This document shows, piece after piece, positions 54,097-63,139 of a stretch of DNA of 64,000 bases. The notes beneath the pieces are model-generated. The model saw nothing but the letters and a program-made list of their open reading frames with translations, had not been told where the DNA came from and did not search any database. Source of the stretch: Pedobacter sp. SYP-B3415 (GTDB taxonomy: Bacteria > Bacteroidota > Bacteroidia > Sphingobacteriales > Sphingobacteriaceae). Position 1 is the first letter of the stretch. Each line of letters starts with the position of its first letter. The DNA is taken from contig NZ_RXNQ01000037.1 in the NCBI RefSeq assembly GCF_004138205.1, forward strand, positions 171,552-235,551, read 5' to 3'. The position numbers and the translations under genes were made by a program.

Positions 54097-54821
54097 GCCA
54101 TCCGGTTTACAAGCGCATTATAGTCCCTTTGAATGGTTTGCAGAAATACAAGCTCATTCATGCCCTGCGGCACATTTGCATGAAGAAACTTCTGAACTTC
54201 GCCGGCCATTGCATAGATAAGCGCGGCATTCCCGTTTTTATAAAAACTTGTCAGTACTTCATGAATCAGCGCCATTTGTTCATCGCTCAGGTTCACCGCC
54301 TCGCTGAACACCGGCTCATAGGTATCTGCCACGGGATGGAAAGCAACCTGTTCCAGGCCGGTGCGTGGTGTGGTTTTAATAACCGCCGTGTTTGCTACGA
54401 GATCACCAAGCCTTTGATTTTTGTCTGAAACCGCAACCATAATCAGCGCGCAAATATGACCGGTAAGGGTAAAATCAACAAGCCTGAACACCCAGCGCAG
54501 CAGGTACTGGCTTAGCCGCGGTGCGGTTCCGTCAAGACTGATTACCCTGATTTTCATAGCCCTTTTACCAAGGCTTTGGCCGTTCCAGAACACTTCGCAG
54601 GCCAGGTCGTAAAATACGTAGGTTGCAGCCACCACCACAATAAACACAATGAAGGCTGTGCTGTTCTCAACGCCGCTGGCCAGGCCGGTTATAATGAAAA
54701 TGAGATAAAGCGCAAGAAAAACAGCATAGTCGATCAGTCTGGCAAGGATACGCTCGCCCAGTCCGGCAAGATCATAAGCGATGTCTACATTTTGTGCAGT
54801 CTGGATGGTAACGGTATGCAT
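54093..54821 (-). CDS. RDD family membrane protein
   Basis: The ATG at 54821 gives 242 residues; a TTG three codons upstream overlaps a TATCTTTG promoter-like box. The RDD domain (about 1-155) has the conserved RLIDYAVFL and WNGQSLGKRAMKIRV motifs and three to four helices; a cytoplasmic helical tail follows. RDD proteins have been linked to ion or solute transport, without firm assignment. It is divergent from the SpoIIM-MoxR-DUF58 cluster and belongs with it by habit in Bacteroidota. Confidence 0.88.
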   Translation of the reverse strand: MHTVTIQTAQNVDIAYDLAGLGERILARLIDYAVFLALYLIFIITGLASGVENSTAFIVFIVVVAATYVFYDLACEVFWNGQSLGKRAMKIRVISLDGTAPRLSQYLLRWVFRLVDFTLTGHICALIMVAVSDKNQRLGDLVANTAVIKTTPRTGLEQVAFHPVADTYEPVFSEAVNLSDEQMALIHEVLTSFYKNGNAALIYAMAGEVQKFLHANVPQGMNELVFLQTIQRDYNALVNRMA

Positions 54822-54827
54822 ACCCTT

Positions 54828-54835
54828 CAAAGATA
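54828..54835 (-). promoter_or_regulatory. -7 box six bases before the RDD start codon
   Basis: TATCTTTG (54835-54828, minus strand) matches TAnnTTTG. The ATG at 54821 follows after six bases, again implying a nearly leaderless message. Confidence 0.4.
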
Positions 54836-54898
54836 TTGTTGTTTTTAATGGTCATTTAAAAAATTTGTAATTATTTTAAGGGCTCGAAATTAACCTCT

Positions 54899-55870
54899 AT
54901 GCGCGAAGCGGTCTTTGTAAAGCAAAACTCGGAAAAATGGCAACGGTATGATGCCCTTCCGCATCAATCTCCGGATGAACTTGCAGACCGTTTCATCGAA
55001 ATCACAAATGATCTGGCTTTCTCAAAGACATTTTACCCTAAATCAAAAACTACCGCGTACCTGAACGGGCTTGCCTTTAAGCTGCATCAGTCCCTTTACC
55101 GCAACCGGAAAGAACGCCGCGGAAGGTTTTTAAACTTCTGGCAAACTGAACTGCCATTTATCTTTTTCAAATACCGCCGCCAGTTGTTATACGCATTGGT
55201 TTTTTTTGTCATTGCCTGTGCCATGGGCGCCCTTTCGGCAAAATATGATGATACGTTCGTGCGCCTCATCATGGGTAATGCGTACGTCAACATGACGAAT
55301 GAAAACATTGCGAAAGGCGATCCTTTTGGCGTATACAAACAGGAAAACGAACTGATGATGTTCACCTATATCGCACTGAACAACATTTTCGTTTCTTTCT
55401 ACACGTTTGCCCTGGGTGCATTTTTTTCGCTGGGCACAGTCTTTTCACTTTTCAGAAACGGCATTATGCTGGGCTCATTTCAATATTATTTTTTCAGCAA
55501 GGGCCTTGGGCTTCAGTCTGTACTGGTCATCTGGATCCATGGAACGCTTGAAATATCGGCCATTGTGATTGCCGGTGCAGCGGGGCTCATACTGGGCAAC
55601 AGTTTCCTCTTTCCGAAAACATACAGCCGCATGGATTCGCTGAAGGCCGGTGCCCGGGATGGAATGAAGATCATCATAGGCCTTATCCCTATTTTTATCC
55701 TCGCGGCTTTTTTTGAAAGTTTTGTTACAAGGCACACAGAGATGCCTATGTGGTTAAGTGTGCTCATTCTGGCCGCTTCAGCCGCATTTATTATTTGGTA
55801 TGCCGGCATCTACCCTGCCCGGCTTTATAAAAATCATCTGACTGAAACGCATGCAGGCACCAAGAGTTGA
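54899..55870 (+). CDS. SpoIIM family membrane protein (stage II sporulation protein M-like)
   Basis: A 323-residue protein with a soluble helical N-terminus (about 1-95) and five or six membrane helices. The SpoIIM domain shows TYIALNNIFVSFYTFALGAF-type and LVIWIHGTLEISAIVIAGAAGL stretches (about 160-240). The organism shows no sporulation genes; non-spore-forming bacteria use SpoIIM-like proteins in this DUF58/MoxR cluster, function unknown. It overlaps the next gene by 20 bases. Confidence 0.87.
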   Translation: MREAVFVKQNSEKWQRYDALPHQSPDELADRFIEITNDLAFSKTFYPKSKTTAYLNGLAFKLHQSLYRNRKERRGRFLNFWQTELPFIFFKYRRQLLYALVFFVIACAMGALSAKYDDTFVRLIMGNAYVNMTNENIAKGDPFGVYKQENELMMFTYIALNNIFVSFYTFALGAFFSLGTVFSLFRNGIMLGSFQYYFFSKGLGLQSVLVIWIHGTLEISAIVIAGAAGLILGNSFLFPKTYSRMDSLKAGARDGMKIIIGLIPIFILAAFFESFVTRHTEMPMWLSVLILAASAAFIIWYAGIYPARLYKNHLTETHAGTKS

Positions 55871-56738
55871 GTTAAAAAAAACACGCGATTTCGGTGAGAT
55901 CGTAAACGACACCTTTGTCTTTATCAGGCAAAATTTCAGAGCGCTCGTACGCGTGTTTTTTATGTATTGCGGCATCTTTGTCGTAGCCGGCATGATCAGT
56001 ATGATTTTTCAGCAGATCAAAGCCGTTCAGTATTACAACGACATCATCACCAAAAAAGATAGCCCGGGAGTGTTTGATTCATTCTCACAGTTCGGACTGG
56101 AATATATCGGGGCGCTGCTCAGCATGTGGTTTACGTATACACTGATGACTGTCTCGACAATCGCCTTCATCGGTTTGTATGTGGAAAAAGGCCGTGTGGT
56201 TCCGGGTAACGAAGAACTGTGGCTGCGTGTAAAGAACACTTTTACGGCTACACTGGGCGCTTCCGTTATCTGGTTTATTCTGCTGGCAATCGGATCCTTA
56301 ATGTGTGTCATTCCGGGTATTTACCTGTTTCCGGTCTGCAGCCTGTTTTATGTAGTGCTCGTTATAGAACAATCCAGCTTTGGGGAGGCATGGAACAAGT
56401 CGTTCCGGCTGATCAAAAATAACTGGTGGACTACCTTCGGGGTATTATTTATTATGTACCTCGTGGCCTACTTTAGCACGACGGTCATCACGCTGCCGGC
56501 TACCATCATCAATATGATCGGACTGTTCAGTAAGGGAAAACCTGAGCTTTCATTAACCTTTACTATCCTTGCAACAGTGCTGCAGTACCTCTGCCAGGTT
56601 TTCCTGATCCTGCCGGTTATTGCAAGCTGCCTGTCTTATTACAGCCTTTCAGAAGGCAAAGACGGCGTAGGTCTGATGGAGCGCATCAGCCAGTTCAGCG
56701 ATAAAACCGCTCATGATGAAAGGCCTGAAAGCTATTAA
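55851..56738 (+). CDS. Multi-pass membrane protein of unknown function
   Basis: A 295-residue protein with about six helices. The N-terminus (MQAPRVELKKTRDFGEIVNDTF) resembles proteins related to the glycerophosphodiester phosphodiesterase membrane domain: FGEIVNDTFVFIRQNF, then WFILLAIGSLMCVIPGIYLFPVCSLFYVVLVIE across the middle and SFRLIKNNWWTTFGV near 183. No catalytic motif is seen. It is conserved by position between SpoIIM and DUF4129 genes. Confidence 0.8.
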   Translation: MQAPRVELKKTRDFGEIVNDTFVFIRQNFRALVRVFFMYCGIFVVAGMISMIFQQIKAVQYYNDIITKKDSPGVFDSFSQFGLEYIGALLSMWFTYTLMTVSTIAFIGLYVEKGRVVPGNEELWLRVKNTFTATLGASVIWFILLAIGSLMCVIPGIYLFPVCSLFYVVLVIEQSSFGEAWNKSFRLIKNNWWTTFGVLFIMYLVAYFSTTVITLPATIINMIGLFSKGKPELSLTFTILATVLQYLCQVFLILPVIASCLSYYSLSEGKDGVGLMERISQFSDKTAHDERPESY

Positions 56739-56739
56739 C

Positions 56740-57459
56740 ATGCGTTTCTACGGGATACTGTTGCTCATCTTATTTACTGCGGGCAGATTAAACGCCTCGG
56801 CTGCAAACATCCAGCTGCAGGTCAAAACGCTCACGCTCGATACGGTGAAAGTAAAACCCCGGCAATTTGATCAGCAAAAACTGGCACAATATAAAAAACT
56901 GAAAGACTTTCAATACCGGGAGCAGGTTCTCGAGACGGAACGGAGTCTCTGGAGCCGGTTTTGGGGCTGGTTCTGGCAACAGATTTCCAGGATACTCGGC
57001 GCTGCCGGTTCAAATCAACTCGTGAGAACACTCCTGCTTGCGGCGCTTGCTGCCCTGGTTGTTTATGTGGCGATCAAAATTTTCGGTTCCCACCGGTTGT
57101 TTGCTAAAAAATCAGAGCGTGCTGCCCTGTCTTACGACGTCTTGAATGAAGATATCCACCAGATTGACTATGAAACTGAGATCAGCAAACTGATCAATGA
57201 AGGCAGATACCGCCTTGCTGTGCGCCTGCTGTACCTGCGCAGCCTGAAACGGCTTACCGATGCAAGCCTGATCAACTGGGCTCCGGGCAAAACCAATTCG
57301 GTCTACCTGGAAGAACTGGCAGATCCGGCGCTGAAAAATCCCTTTGGCCTGCTGACGCGCAAGTTTGATTATATCTGGTATGGTGATTTTCCCGTCGATG
57401 CCCAGAGTTTTGAGCCGATCAGGTCCTCTTTTGATGAATTTAACCGGCTGGTCAAATGA
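56740..57459 (+). CDS. DUF4129 domain protein
   Basis: The ATG at 56740 lies one base after the previous stop and starts a signal-like peptide (MRFYGILLLILFTAG), giving 239 residues; an ATG nine codons earlier would put charged residues first. A second helix spans about 95-115. The C-terminal cytoplasmic part has the DUF4129 signature LLYLRSLKRLTDASLINW near 175. Its last codon overlaps the DUF4350 start (ATGA). Confidence 0.85.
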   Translation: MRFYGILLLILFTAGRLNASAANIQLQVKTLTLDTVKVKPRQFDQQKLAQYKKLKDFQYREQVLETERSLWSRFWGWFWQQISRILGAAGSNQLVRTLLLAALAALVVYVAIKIFGSHRLFAKKSERAALSYDVLNEDIHQIDYETEISKLINEGRYRLAVRLLYLRSLKRLTDASLINWAPGKTNSVYLEELADPALKNPFGLLTRKFDYIWYGDFPVDAQSFEPIRSSFDEFNRLVK

Positions 57460-58637
57460 GAGCATACAGGATCTATATGGCCATCGGCATCGTTTTGCTC
57501 GTTATTTACCTGGTCGCGCAATACAACAAACCCGTTCCGACAAATTGGTCCAGAAGTTTTTCTTCCGTAGATAAGATTCCGTTCGGCACCTATATTTTAT
57601 CGCGCGAGCTCAAGGCTATTGTACCCGGTGCTCAGATCATAAAAAGCAATACGCCGGTTTACAATACCTTAAAAAACAAAAACTCATCGAATACTTCATA
57701 CCTTATCGTAGCCGGATCAATTGAGCTGAGCCGCGAGGACTGGCGCGAGCTGAAAGCTTTTGCCGCCGCCGGCAACACGGTTTTCATTGCCAGTTACAGT
57801 TTCGGTAAAGTGCTGGACAAAGAGCTGAAAATAACCTCTTCATATCGCCTGAATGTAGACCTGTCAGGCATGGGCGACGCAGTTAATTTTACAAATCCCG
57901 CGCTGAGAGCCCCGCAGCCTTACAATTTTGACAAACGCATCGGCGATCAGTTTTTCTCAAAAATAGATTCTGCACAGGCTGTTGTGTTGGGTACAACCGA
58001 AAACAATAAAGTGAATTTTGTACGGTACCCCATTAAGAAAGGTTCAATTTACCTGCTTCCCGACCCCTCGTTTTTCAGCAATTACCAGCTGCTCAAAGAA
58101 GACGGTGCGGACTATGCTGCCCGCAGCCTGTCTTATCTTTCCGGAAGCCGCGCGCTTATTTTTGACACGTATTACAGCGAAGGAATTAAGGCCGAGTCAA
58201 GCCCTATGCGTGTTTTCTTCAAATACGCCCCGTTGCGGCATGCGTATTACCTTGCCATTGCCGGCATCCTGCTTTTTGTCCTTTTTGAGACCAAACGCAG
58301 GCAACGTATCATTCCGATCGACGATCCGCTTGAAAATTCATCCGTAGCTTTCAGCAAAGTGGTCGGTTCGGTGTACTTTCATGAAGCGAACCATCTTGAC
58401 ATTGCCAGGAAAAGGCTCACTTATCTGAAAGATTACCTGCGTACACGGTTCTTTATCGATACACAGCAACTTACATCAGAGCTCCTCGAAGTAAAAACCG
58501 GGGTTAAACCAGCCACGGCCAAACTATTGCTCAGACGAATGCAGGATGTCGAGCAGGCATCCGCAATGACCGGGGGTGAGCTGCTGGCCTTTAGTGAAAC
58601 GGTCGACCAATTTTATACACAAACACGAAAAATATAA
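57456..58637 (+). CDS. DUF4350 domain protein
   Basis: A 393-residue protein with an N-terminal helix (about 5-20), a periplasmic DUF4350 domain (about 30-250, with YLIVAGSIELSREDW and LLPDPSFFSNYQLL), a second helix near 258-276, and a cytoplasmic helical tail. DUF4350 resembles ThuA/glutamine amidotransferase folds but active-site residues cannot be assigned. Its stop overlaps the MoxR start (TAATG). Confidence 0.85.
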   Translation: MRAYRIYMAIGIVLLVIYLVAQYNKPVPTNWSRSFSSVDKIPFGTYILSRELKAIVPGAQIIKSNTPVYNTLKNKNSSNTSYLIVAGSIELSREDWRELKAFAAAGNTVFIASYSFGKVLDKELKITSSYRLNVDLSGMGDAVNFTNPALRAPQPYNFDKRIGDQFFSKIDSAQAVVLGTTENNKVNFVRYPIKKGSIYLLPDPSFFSNYQLLKEDGADYAARSLSYLSGSRALIFDTYYSEGIKAESSPMRVFFKYAPLRHAYYLAIAGILLFVLFETKRRQRIIPIDDPLENSSVAFSKVVGSVYFHEANHLDIARKRLTYLKDYLRTRFFIDTQQLTSELLEVKTGVKPATAKLLLRRMQDVEQASAMTGGELLAFSETVDQFYTQTRKI

Positions 58638-59614
58638 TGGAGCAGGAACAATTTGAGCCCCGTACAGACCTTGGACAGCTTAGTGCCGCGGTTAATAAGA
58701 TCAGGACTTCGCTTTCGCAGGTTGTGATCGGCCAGCAGGAAACCATCAGTTTTCTAATTGTAGCCCTTCTTGCAGACGGCCATGTTCTGATAGAAGGCGT
58801 GCCCGGCGTTGCCAAAACACTGAGTGCCAAACTGCTGGCCAGATCTGTTGATGCCGTTTTCTCGCGCATCCAGTTTACGCCCGACCTTATGCCTTCTGAT
58901 GTGCTTGGAACACCGATCTTTAATCCGAAAACCACTGCTTTTGAGTTCAGACAAGGACCGGTATTTGGAAACATGATCCTGATCGATGAAATTAACCGTG
59001 CACCCGCCAAAACACAGGCCGCACTTTTTGAGGTGATGGAAGAGCGCCAGGTAACCATAGACGGGCAGACCTACCAGATGCAGGAGCCATTTATGGTGCT
59101 GGCAACACAGAACCCGATTGAACAGGAAGGCACCTACCGTCTTCCCGAAGCACAGCTGGACCGTTTTCTGTTCAAGATCGAGGTACCCTATCCGGCGCTT
59201 GAAGATGAGACTGCCATTCTGCGGGCCCAGCATAACAACAATGCCAAAAGCCTGTTGGACGGGCTGGAACCCGTCCTGTCTGTCGACGAAATTATTGCTG
59301 CCCGGAAAACCATTTTAAACTTTCATGTGGAAGACCACCTGCTTGAATTTATTGCCCGCATTGTTCACGAGACCCGCAATAACCCGGCGGTTTACCTCGG
59401 TGCTTCGCCGCGGGCCTCGCTGGCCATTGTACATGCATCAAAAGCCTTCGCAGCCATACAGGGCAGGGATTTTATCACGCCGGACGATATCATCGCTGTG
59501 GCCCAGCCCGTTCTTGCCCATCGCATCCTTGTAGCACCGGAAAAAGAAATGGAAGGGCTCACTGCGCGCGAAGTAATTGCTGCGATCGTAAAAAAGATAG
59601 AAGTGCCACGTTAA
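58637..59614 (+). CDS. MoxR family AAA+ ATPase
   Basis: A 325-residue ATPase. Walker A is GVPGVAKT (about 53-60), Walker B LIDEINRAPAKTQ (about 115-127), and the lid has GASPRASLAIVHASK (about 255). MoxR proteins remodel or activate metal-binding or vWA-type partners; here the likely partner is the DUF58 protein encoded next. Confidence 0.94.
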   Translation: MEQEQFEPRTDLGQLSAAVNKIRTSLSQVVIGQQETISFLIVALLADGHVLIEGVPGVAKTLSAKLLARSVDAVFSRIQFTPDLMPSDVLGTPIFNPKTTAFEFRQGPVFGNMILIDEINRAPAKTQAALFEVMEERQVTIDGQTYQMQEPFMVLATQNPIEQEGTYRLPEAQLDRFLFKIEVPYPALEDETAILRAQHNNNAKSLLDGLEPVLSVDEIIAARKTILNFHVEDHLLEFIARIVHETRNNPAVYLGASPRASLAIVHASKAFAAIQGRDFITPDDIIAVAQPVLAHRILVAPEKEMEGLTAREVIAAIVKKIEVPR

Positions 59615-59624
59615 GCGCCTGCAG

Positions 59625-60968
59625 TTGAAATCGATCAGACATTTTTACCTCAATCTTTTTATCGGCGACCGGTTCTTCGTCTGTCTCGGCCTGCTGGTGT
59701 GTCTTTTCCTGCTGAAGTTCTTTTTCAGCTGGCTGGGTGATATTCCTGAAATTGCATTTGGGGTTTTTGTACTGTTCACTGCTCTTGATCTCTGGCTGCT
59801 GTACCGAACCAGGCAACCGTTTGAAGCGCAGCGCGAAACCGGCAGCAGGCTTAGCAACGGCGATGACAACCCGGTTGTGATTCAGCTGCAGAATAACTAT
59901 CCTTTCCGCGCCGGTGTACGGGTAATTGACGAGCTGCCTTTTCAGTTCCAGCTGCGCGATAAGGACTTTCGTACCACCATACCGGCATATGGCCTGCAGT
60001 CCATTCATTTTAAAGTGCGACCTGTAAAAAGAGGCGAATACGAATTTGGCTACACGCGGGTATTCGTGCGCTCACCGCTGGCACTGCTTGTACGGCGTTT
60101 CAATTTTGAAGGCAGCCGCGTATTGCCCGTTTACCCCTCTTTCCTGCATATGCGGAAGTATGAGCTGATGGCTATTTCGCCTCACCTGAGCGAACTGGGC
60201 ATTAAACGCGTACGTAAAATCGGTCAAAGTTCGGAGTTTGAGCAGATCAAAAGTTATGTGAATGGTGATGACATCCGTAAGATAAACTGGAAAGCATCTG
60301 CCCGGCAGGGCGACCTGATGGTGAACAATTATATCGATGAACGCGCTCAGCACATTTATTGTATTGTTGACAAAAGCCGGGTCATGCGGATGCCTTTTGA
60401 CGGACTCAGCCTGCTCGATTATGCTATCAATGCATCCGTAGCACTCGCGAAAGTAGCCATGATGAAAGATGACAAGGCCGGCCTGATCACCCTTGCAGAA
60501 AAGATGGGCGCCATGGTCCCGGCCGATAGGAAAGCCGGACATCTAAACAACATCCTGCAGGTGCTGTACCGCGAGAAAACGCGTTACCTGGAAAACAACC
60601 TGGATGCGCTTTACGCCACCATCCGTACACGCCTTACACAGCGCAGCCTGCTGGTCTTCTTTACAAATTTTGAAAGCCTTTCTGCCATGCGCAGACAGTT
60701 ACCGCATTTACGCCGCCTGTCAGCGTTTCACCTCCTGCTGGTGGTGTTCTTTGAAAATTCTGAATTAAAAAGCCTGGCCTCTGAACCAGGTGCAGATACA
60801 GAAGGGGTTTACAATCAGACCATCGCCGAAAAATTCCTGTACGAAAAGAAACTCATGGTTCAGGAGCTGAAGCAGCACGGCATTCTGTCATTGCTGACAG
60901 CACCTCAAAATTTAACGGTCAATATTATTAATGAATACCTGGCTATCAAAGCCCGTAACCGGATCTAA
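59625..60968 (+). CDS. DUF58 domain protein
   Basis: A 447-residue protein with two N-terminal helices (about 15-33 and 38-57), a beta-sandwich region, and the DUF58 core around GDDIRKINWKASARQGDLMV (about 216-236), followed by a vWA-like domain. The start codon is TTG; no ATG occurs before residue 170. Its stop overlaps the stop of the convergent sdaA by four bases (CTAA). With MoxR it forms the common MoxR-DUF58 pair. Confidence 0.9.
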   Translation: MKSIRHFYLNLFIGDRFFVCLGLLVCLFLLKFFFSWLGDIPEIAFGVFVLFTALDLWLLYRTRQPFEAQRETGSRLSNGDDNPVVIQLQNNYPFRAGVRVIDELPFQFQLRDKDFRTTIPAYGLQSIHFKVRPVKRGEYEFGYTRVFVRSPLALLVRRFNFEGSRVLPVYPSFLHMRKYELMAISPHLSELGIKRVRKIGQSSEFEQIKSYVNGDDIRKINWKASARQGDLMVNNYIDERAQHIYCIVDKSRVMRMPFDGLSLLDYAINASVALAKVAMMKDDKAGLITLAEKMGAMVPADRKAGHLNNILQVLYREKTRYLENNLDALYATIRTRLTQRSLLVFFTNFESLSAMRRQLPHLRRLSAFHLLLVVFFENSELKSLASEPGADTEGVYNQTIAEKFLYEKKLMVQELKQHGILSLLTAPQNLTVNIINEYLAIKARNRI

Positions 60969-62392
60969 CATTCAGGCAGGCTGATTGGAATGTTGGTAGC
61001 CAGGCCGCCGTCTGAAGTTTCCTTGTATTTGGCGTTCATGTCCAATGCGGTTTCCCACATGGTATTGACCACCGCGTCAAGGCTTACCTTTGCTTTATCC
61101 GGATTGGTTTGTAAGGCCAGCTGACTTGCCGTGATGGCCTTTATTGCGCCCATCGTATTGCGCTCTATGCATGGAATCTGAACGAGGCCGCCAATAGGAT
61201 CGCAGGTGAGCCCGAGGTGGTGCTCCATAGCAATCTCGGCGGCCATCATGACCTGCCGCTGCGAGCCGCCCAGGCATTCTGTAAGCGCCGCAGCAGCCAT
61301 TGCCGACGAAACGCCAATCTCTGCCTGGCAGCCGCCCATGGCTGCAGAAATGGTTGCTCCCTTTTTGAAAATACTGCCAATCTCTGAAGCGCAGGCGATG
61401 AACTGCAGGATCTTCTCTTCAGAAAAGCCATCGCAGAAGACAATAAAATACTGAAGTACTGCGGGGATCACGCCCGCGGCCCCATTGGTTGGTGCAGTGA
61501 CAACGCGGCCAAACGATGCATTTTCTTCATTCACGGCGAGCGCAAAACAGCTTACCCAGTCGAGAATATAATTGAATCCGTTTCCGCCCTGCCTGATGGC
61601 ATCGATCCAGGTGGTATAGTCATTGTAACTCCGCGCGCCAATCAGTCTTTTGTTCAGGCTGGCAGCACGACGCGCCACATCAAGTCCGCCGGGAAGAAAT
61701 CCCGCAGTATGGCATCCGCGGTAAATACAGTCGCGCATCACAGCAAACAGCTGGAGCATGCCCGCCCGGGTCTCTGCTTCGCTGCGCCAGGCGAGTTCGT
61801 TTTCCATAACAACCTCCGAGACTTTCAGGCCTGTTTTACGGCACCAGTGAAGCAGGTCCTGGGCCTTGTCGATGGGGAAAGGAAGATCCGCCATTTCTTT
61901 ACCGCTGCCCGCCTCACCTTCGCGTACAACAAAACCGCCGCCAATGGAGTAATAGGTTGCAGAGAACGCTTTGCCGGTATTCAGAAAAGCCTGGAATGTT
62001 ACGGCGTTTGGATGGAAAGGAAGGCTTTCATTGAACAAAAACACCAGGTCTTCGGCATAGTCAAAATCGATCAGGTGGCTGCCTCCGAAGTTCAGTTTTC
62101 CTGTTGCACGGATCTGATCAACGGTTGGTGTAACGGCGCCAACATCAAAGGTAACCGGGTCTGCACCGATCAAACCGAGCAGCACGGCTACATCTGTACC
62201 ATGGCCCCGCCCCGTCTTTGCGAGCGAACCATACAGGAGGATCTTTACCTGCACAACCTGCCCGGCAGCACCCAGTCCGGCAACCGCAGCGGTGAACTGC
62301 TGTGCAGCGCGCCACGGACCAAGCGTGTGGGAACTTGATGGACCGATGCCAATTTTAAAGATATCGAAAACCGAAATTTGTTCGCTTTGCAT
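60965..62392 (-). CDS. sdaA: L-serine ammonia-lyase (iron-sulphur dependent)
   Basis: Converts L-serine to pyruvate and ammonia. The 475-residue single-chain enzyme has the beta domain (SVFDIFKIGIGPSSSHTLGPW, about 7-27) and the alpha domain with the [4Fe-4S] cysteines in FIACASEIGS, LTCDPIGG and IPCIERN near the C-terminus. The motif NGAAGVIPAVLQYF is also typical. A TAnnTTTG box lies four bases before the ATG. Confidence 0.95.
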   Translation of the reverse strand: MQSEQISVFDIFKIGIGPSSSHTLGPWRAAQQFTAAVAGLGAAGQVVQVKILLYGSLAKTGRGHGTDVAVLLGLIGADPVTFDVGAVTPTVDQIRATGKLNFGGSHLIDFDYAEDLVFLFNESLPFHPNAVTFQAFLNTGKAFSATYYSIGGGFVVREGEAGSGKEMADLPFPIDKAQDLLHWCRKTGLKVSEVVMENELAWRSEAETRAGMLQLFAVMRDCIYRGCHTAGFLPGGLDVARRAASLNKRLIGARSYNDYTTWIDAIRQGGNGFNYILDWVSCFALAVNEENASFGRVVTAPTNGAAGVIPAVLQYFIVFCDGFSEEKILQFIACASEIGSIFKKGATISAAMGGCQAEIGVSSAMAAAALTECLGGSQRQVMMAAEIAMEHHLGLTCDPIGGLVQIPCIERNTMGAIKAITASQLALQTNPDKAKVSLDAVVNTMWETALDMNAKYKETSDGGLATNIPISLPEC

Positions 62393-62396
62393 TTTA

Positions 62397-62404
62397 CAAA
62401 GCTA
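62397..62404 (-). promoter_or_regulatory. -7 box four bases before the sdaA start codon
   Basis: TAGCTTTG (62404-62397, minus strand) fits TAnnTTTG; the ATG at 62392 follows after four bases. No clear -33 element. Confidence 0.4.
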
Positions 62405-62426
62405 AGATGTTTTTCGCGATAAATCT

Positions 62427-63086
62427 CTAGAACTCGAACTCAATGATGGCTTCGTCGCGAAGCATCTGTTCCACGAATTTCTTATGGTTGGTTGGCCGGC
62501 CGGTGGCGGACCAGGTACCCGAGATTATCCCGTTAGCCAGTTCCTGCTTGCCGCGGCTTGGCTTAAGCTTGTGCAGTTTGAAGTATTCTTCATACGTATC
62601 CAGGCTCTCCTGCTCATACTTTTTCGCGATGCGGTAAACGCGTTTGGTGAAACGGCGGTCGCCGATTTCCTCGAAATACGGAAAAAAGAAGAGTGCGAGC
62701 AGCACGGCGCCGGTAACGCCGATTCCCTGTTCATAAAATCCGGAGCCGACTGCCATGCCGATGGCCGCCACGATCCAGATGACACAGGCGGTTGTCAGTC
62801 CTTTAACCCGGTTCTCTTCTTTAAAGATCACGCCGGCACCGAGGAAACCGATACCGGTCACGATATTTGACGCAATACGGTCATGGCTGTTTACACCGAT
62901 CTTAACAGAAAGGATGGTAAATAAGGTGGAGCCGAGGCCAATCATGATCATAGTTTTAAGGCCGGCAGATTTACTGCGGTACTCACGTTCAGCACCTATG
63001 AGGCCGCACAAAAGTACGGTCAGCAGCAATTTGTTTACTTCGCTTTGTGTAATGAAATGTTCGGTTTCAATCAGGTTGTCTCCCAT
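62427..63086 (-). CDS. MgtC/SapB family membrane protein
   Basis: A 219-residue protein with an N-terminal MgtC/SapB domain (about 15-145): LLCGLIGAEREYRSKSAGLKT at 30-50, IGFLGAGVIFKEENRVKGLTTA near 85-105, and four to five helices. The cytoplasmic C-terminal half (about 145-219) is charged and distinct from the ACT-like tail of Salmonella MgtC. Members affect Mg2+-related fitness or ATP synthase control in other species; the role here is unknown. Confidence 0.9.
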   Translation of the reverse strand: MGDNLIETEHFITQSEVNKLLLTVLLCGLIGAEREYRSKSAGLKTMIMIGLGSTLFTILSVKIGVNSHDRIASNIVTGIGFLGAGVIFKEENRVKGLTTACVIWIVAAIGMAVGSGFYEQGIGVTGAVLLALFFFPYFEEIGDRRFTKRVYRIAKKYEQESLDTYEEYFKLHKLKPSRGKQELANGIISGTWSATGRPTNHKKFVEQMLRDEAIIEFEF

Positions 63087-63107
63087 TGGTCAGTGTTGAT
63101 AGTTAAC

Positions 63108-63138
63108 CAAAGATAAGCGGATAGATTACTTGAATCAA
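63108..63138 (-). promoter_or_regulatory. Promoter of the MgtC family gene
   Basis: TATCTTTG (63115-63108, minus strand) and TTG (63138-63136) are 20 bp apart, a good Bacteroidota -7/-33 pair. The ATG is 21 bp downstream of the -7 box. Confidence 0.6.
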
Positions 63139-63139
63139 C

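Noticed and set aside
54899..55870. Evidence for sporulation
   Set aside because: SpoIIM-like proteins are common in non-sporulating bacteria in this MoxR/DUF58 setting, and no other sporulation gene is present.
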